NCBI GenBank assembly: GCA_015232575.1
Contig: JADFZL010000002.1
Coordinates: 520,652-584,651, forward strand
Source of the DNA: Candidatus Rifleibacteriota bacterium
Lineage (GTDB): Bacteria; Muiribacteriota; Ozemobacteria; Ozemobacterales; Ozemobacteraceae
Length of the DNA: 64,000 nucleotides
Direction: 5' to 3'
Shown: piece by piece, positions 63,500 through 64,000 of the stretch
How positions within the stretch are numbered: the stretch's first letter is position 1
Layout of the letters: each line of letters begins with the position of its first letter
Position numbers and translations under genes: made by a program
Notes under the pieces: model-generated
The model's database searches: none
What the model saw: the letters and a program-made list of their open reading frames with translations, nothing else
What the model was told of the DNA's origin: nothing

Positions 63500-64000
63500 A
63501 TGCCATTTGTTAGCATGAAACCGAAAATTGTTTTATCGAAAGAGGAGATGGTTCTGCTTGACCAAGTTCTTAAGTCAAGAACTGGTACCTCGGCAGGTTT
63601 TTTTCGAGCAAGAATCATCCAGGAAAGTGTCTTGGGGAAAAATGTATCCGAAATATCCAGAATCTTAGATACCAACAGATTAAGAGTTAGAAAAACGATT
63701 GATAAAGCCTTGCAATTTGGGTTAAGGACAGCATTAAAAGATCTTCCACGTGCTGGAAGGAAGCCTGTCATTACGGATGAAGCACAAAAATGGGTGATTT
63801 CGGTGGCTTGTCAGAAGCCAGTTGACTTGGGTTATTCTCTTGAGTTGTGGACATATGACTATCTGCAAGATCATATTAGAAAGAATTGCATTTATTTTGG
63901 TTGCCCTGAATTGAAAACCATATCGCGAAGCACAATTTTTGAAATACTCAACAAATCAGAAATTAAGCCACATAAGATTAAATATTATCTTGAACGCCGA
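63500..64000 (+). CDS. IS630-type transposase, N-terminal part (runs off the window)
   Basis: Open for 167 codons with no stop before the edge; the ATG follows GGAGGAAAAG. The N-terminal helix-turn-helix reads SVLGKNVSEISRILDTNRLR and is followed by VRKTIDKALQFGL, PRAGRKPVITDE, VDLGYSLELWTYDYLQDHI and SRSTIFEILNKSEIKPHKI. These are the DNA-binding and linker features of IS630/Tc1-mariner transposases. The DDE catalytic domain lies beyond 64000, so completeness is unknown. Confidence 0.8.
   Translation, partial: MPFVSMKPKIVLSKEEMVLLDQVLKSRTGTSAGFFRARIIQESVLGKNVSEISRILDTNRLRVRKTIDKALQFGLRTALKDLPRAGRKPVITDEAQKWVISVACQKPVDLGYSLELWTYDYLQDHIRKNCIYFGCPELKTISRSTIFEILNKSEIKPHKIKYYLERR

Overview
The window comes from a diderm bacterium with AT-rich DNA. 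It carries an RND pump with its adaptor and a TolC-type channel, a predicted outer-membrane beta-barrel, a lipoprotein and many Sec-exported proteins. FHA, Ser/Thr-kinase, HEAT and formylglycine-enzyme-like (non-catalytic) proteins, a ProS of the archaeal type and abundant dispersed hairpin repeats point to a deep-branching lineage with complex signalling (Riflebacteria-, Lentisphaerae- or Planctomycetes-like). That placement is a guess; no rRNA or marker phylogeny is available here. No rRNA, tRNA or CRISPR array was recognised.

Layout. 0-6 kb: exported and envelope proteins (SUMF1-like, lipase, beta-barrel, zinc phospholipase C/nuclease-like) and a DJ-1 family protein. 6.3-8.8 kb: an HD-domain protein, then a wrecked type I restriction locus, with an hsdR-hsdM chimera, an intact DUF1016 nuclease, a 32-codon hsdS stub and a radC tail. 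8.9-19.8 kb: a metalloprotease with a C-terminal HhH domain, a receiver-HDOD regulator, a histidine kinase, a membrane Ser/Thr kinase, a flippase-like membrane protein and a large lipoprotein, all on the minus strand.

20.3-32.6 kb is the most interesting part: a probable ribosomally made peptide (RiPP) locus. It holds a capsule-type protein, a 2OG-Fe(II) oxygenase, a stand-alone PqqD/RRE protein and a 55-aa precursor with a lasso-like leader motif and a short core ending in Ser. It also holds three sulfotransferases, two radical SAM enzymes (one COG2108-like, one SPASM), two HPr-kinase-like proteins, an asparagine-synthetase-type enzyme without the glutaminase cysteine (as in lasso cyclases), and a chorismatase-like protein. 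No B2-type leader peptidase was seen. The simplest reading is that the RRE protein presents the leader, the AsnB-like enzyme makes a macrolactam to Asp, and kinases, sulfotransferases, radical SAM enzymes and the oxygenase decorate the product.

32.7-40.7 kb: an AAA ATPase/nuclease, a FemAB-like protein, a methyltransferase, two HEAT proteins around apt, and proS. 41-43.4 kb: a decayed insertion element with 20-bp terminal inverted repeats. 43.6-46 kb: an accessory block (DUF2442, DUF4160, Schlafen/AlbA_2-like protein) between short direct repeats with attC-like hairpins. 46.3-52.5 kb: an RND efflux operon whose genes overlap or nearly abut. 52.8-58.9 kb: an exported acidic protein, the NAD(P)HX repair enzyme, a YycJ-like hydrolase and an FHA-kinase-cyclase fusion with a D-to-N change in the kinase catalytic loop. 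59-64 kb: exported proteins, a PD-(D/E)XK transposase-family nuclease, a DUF4276 remnant, a Cache-domain protein, repeats, and the start of an IS630-type transposase that runs off the right edge.
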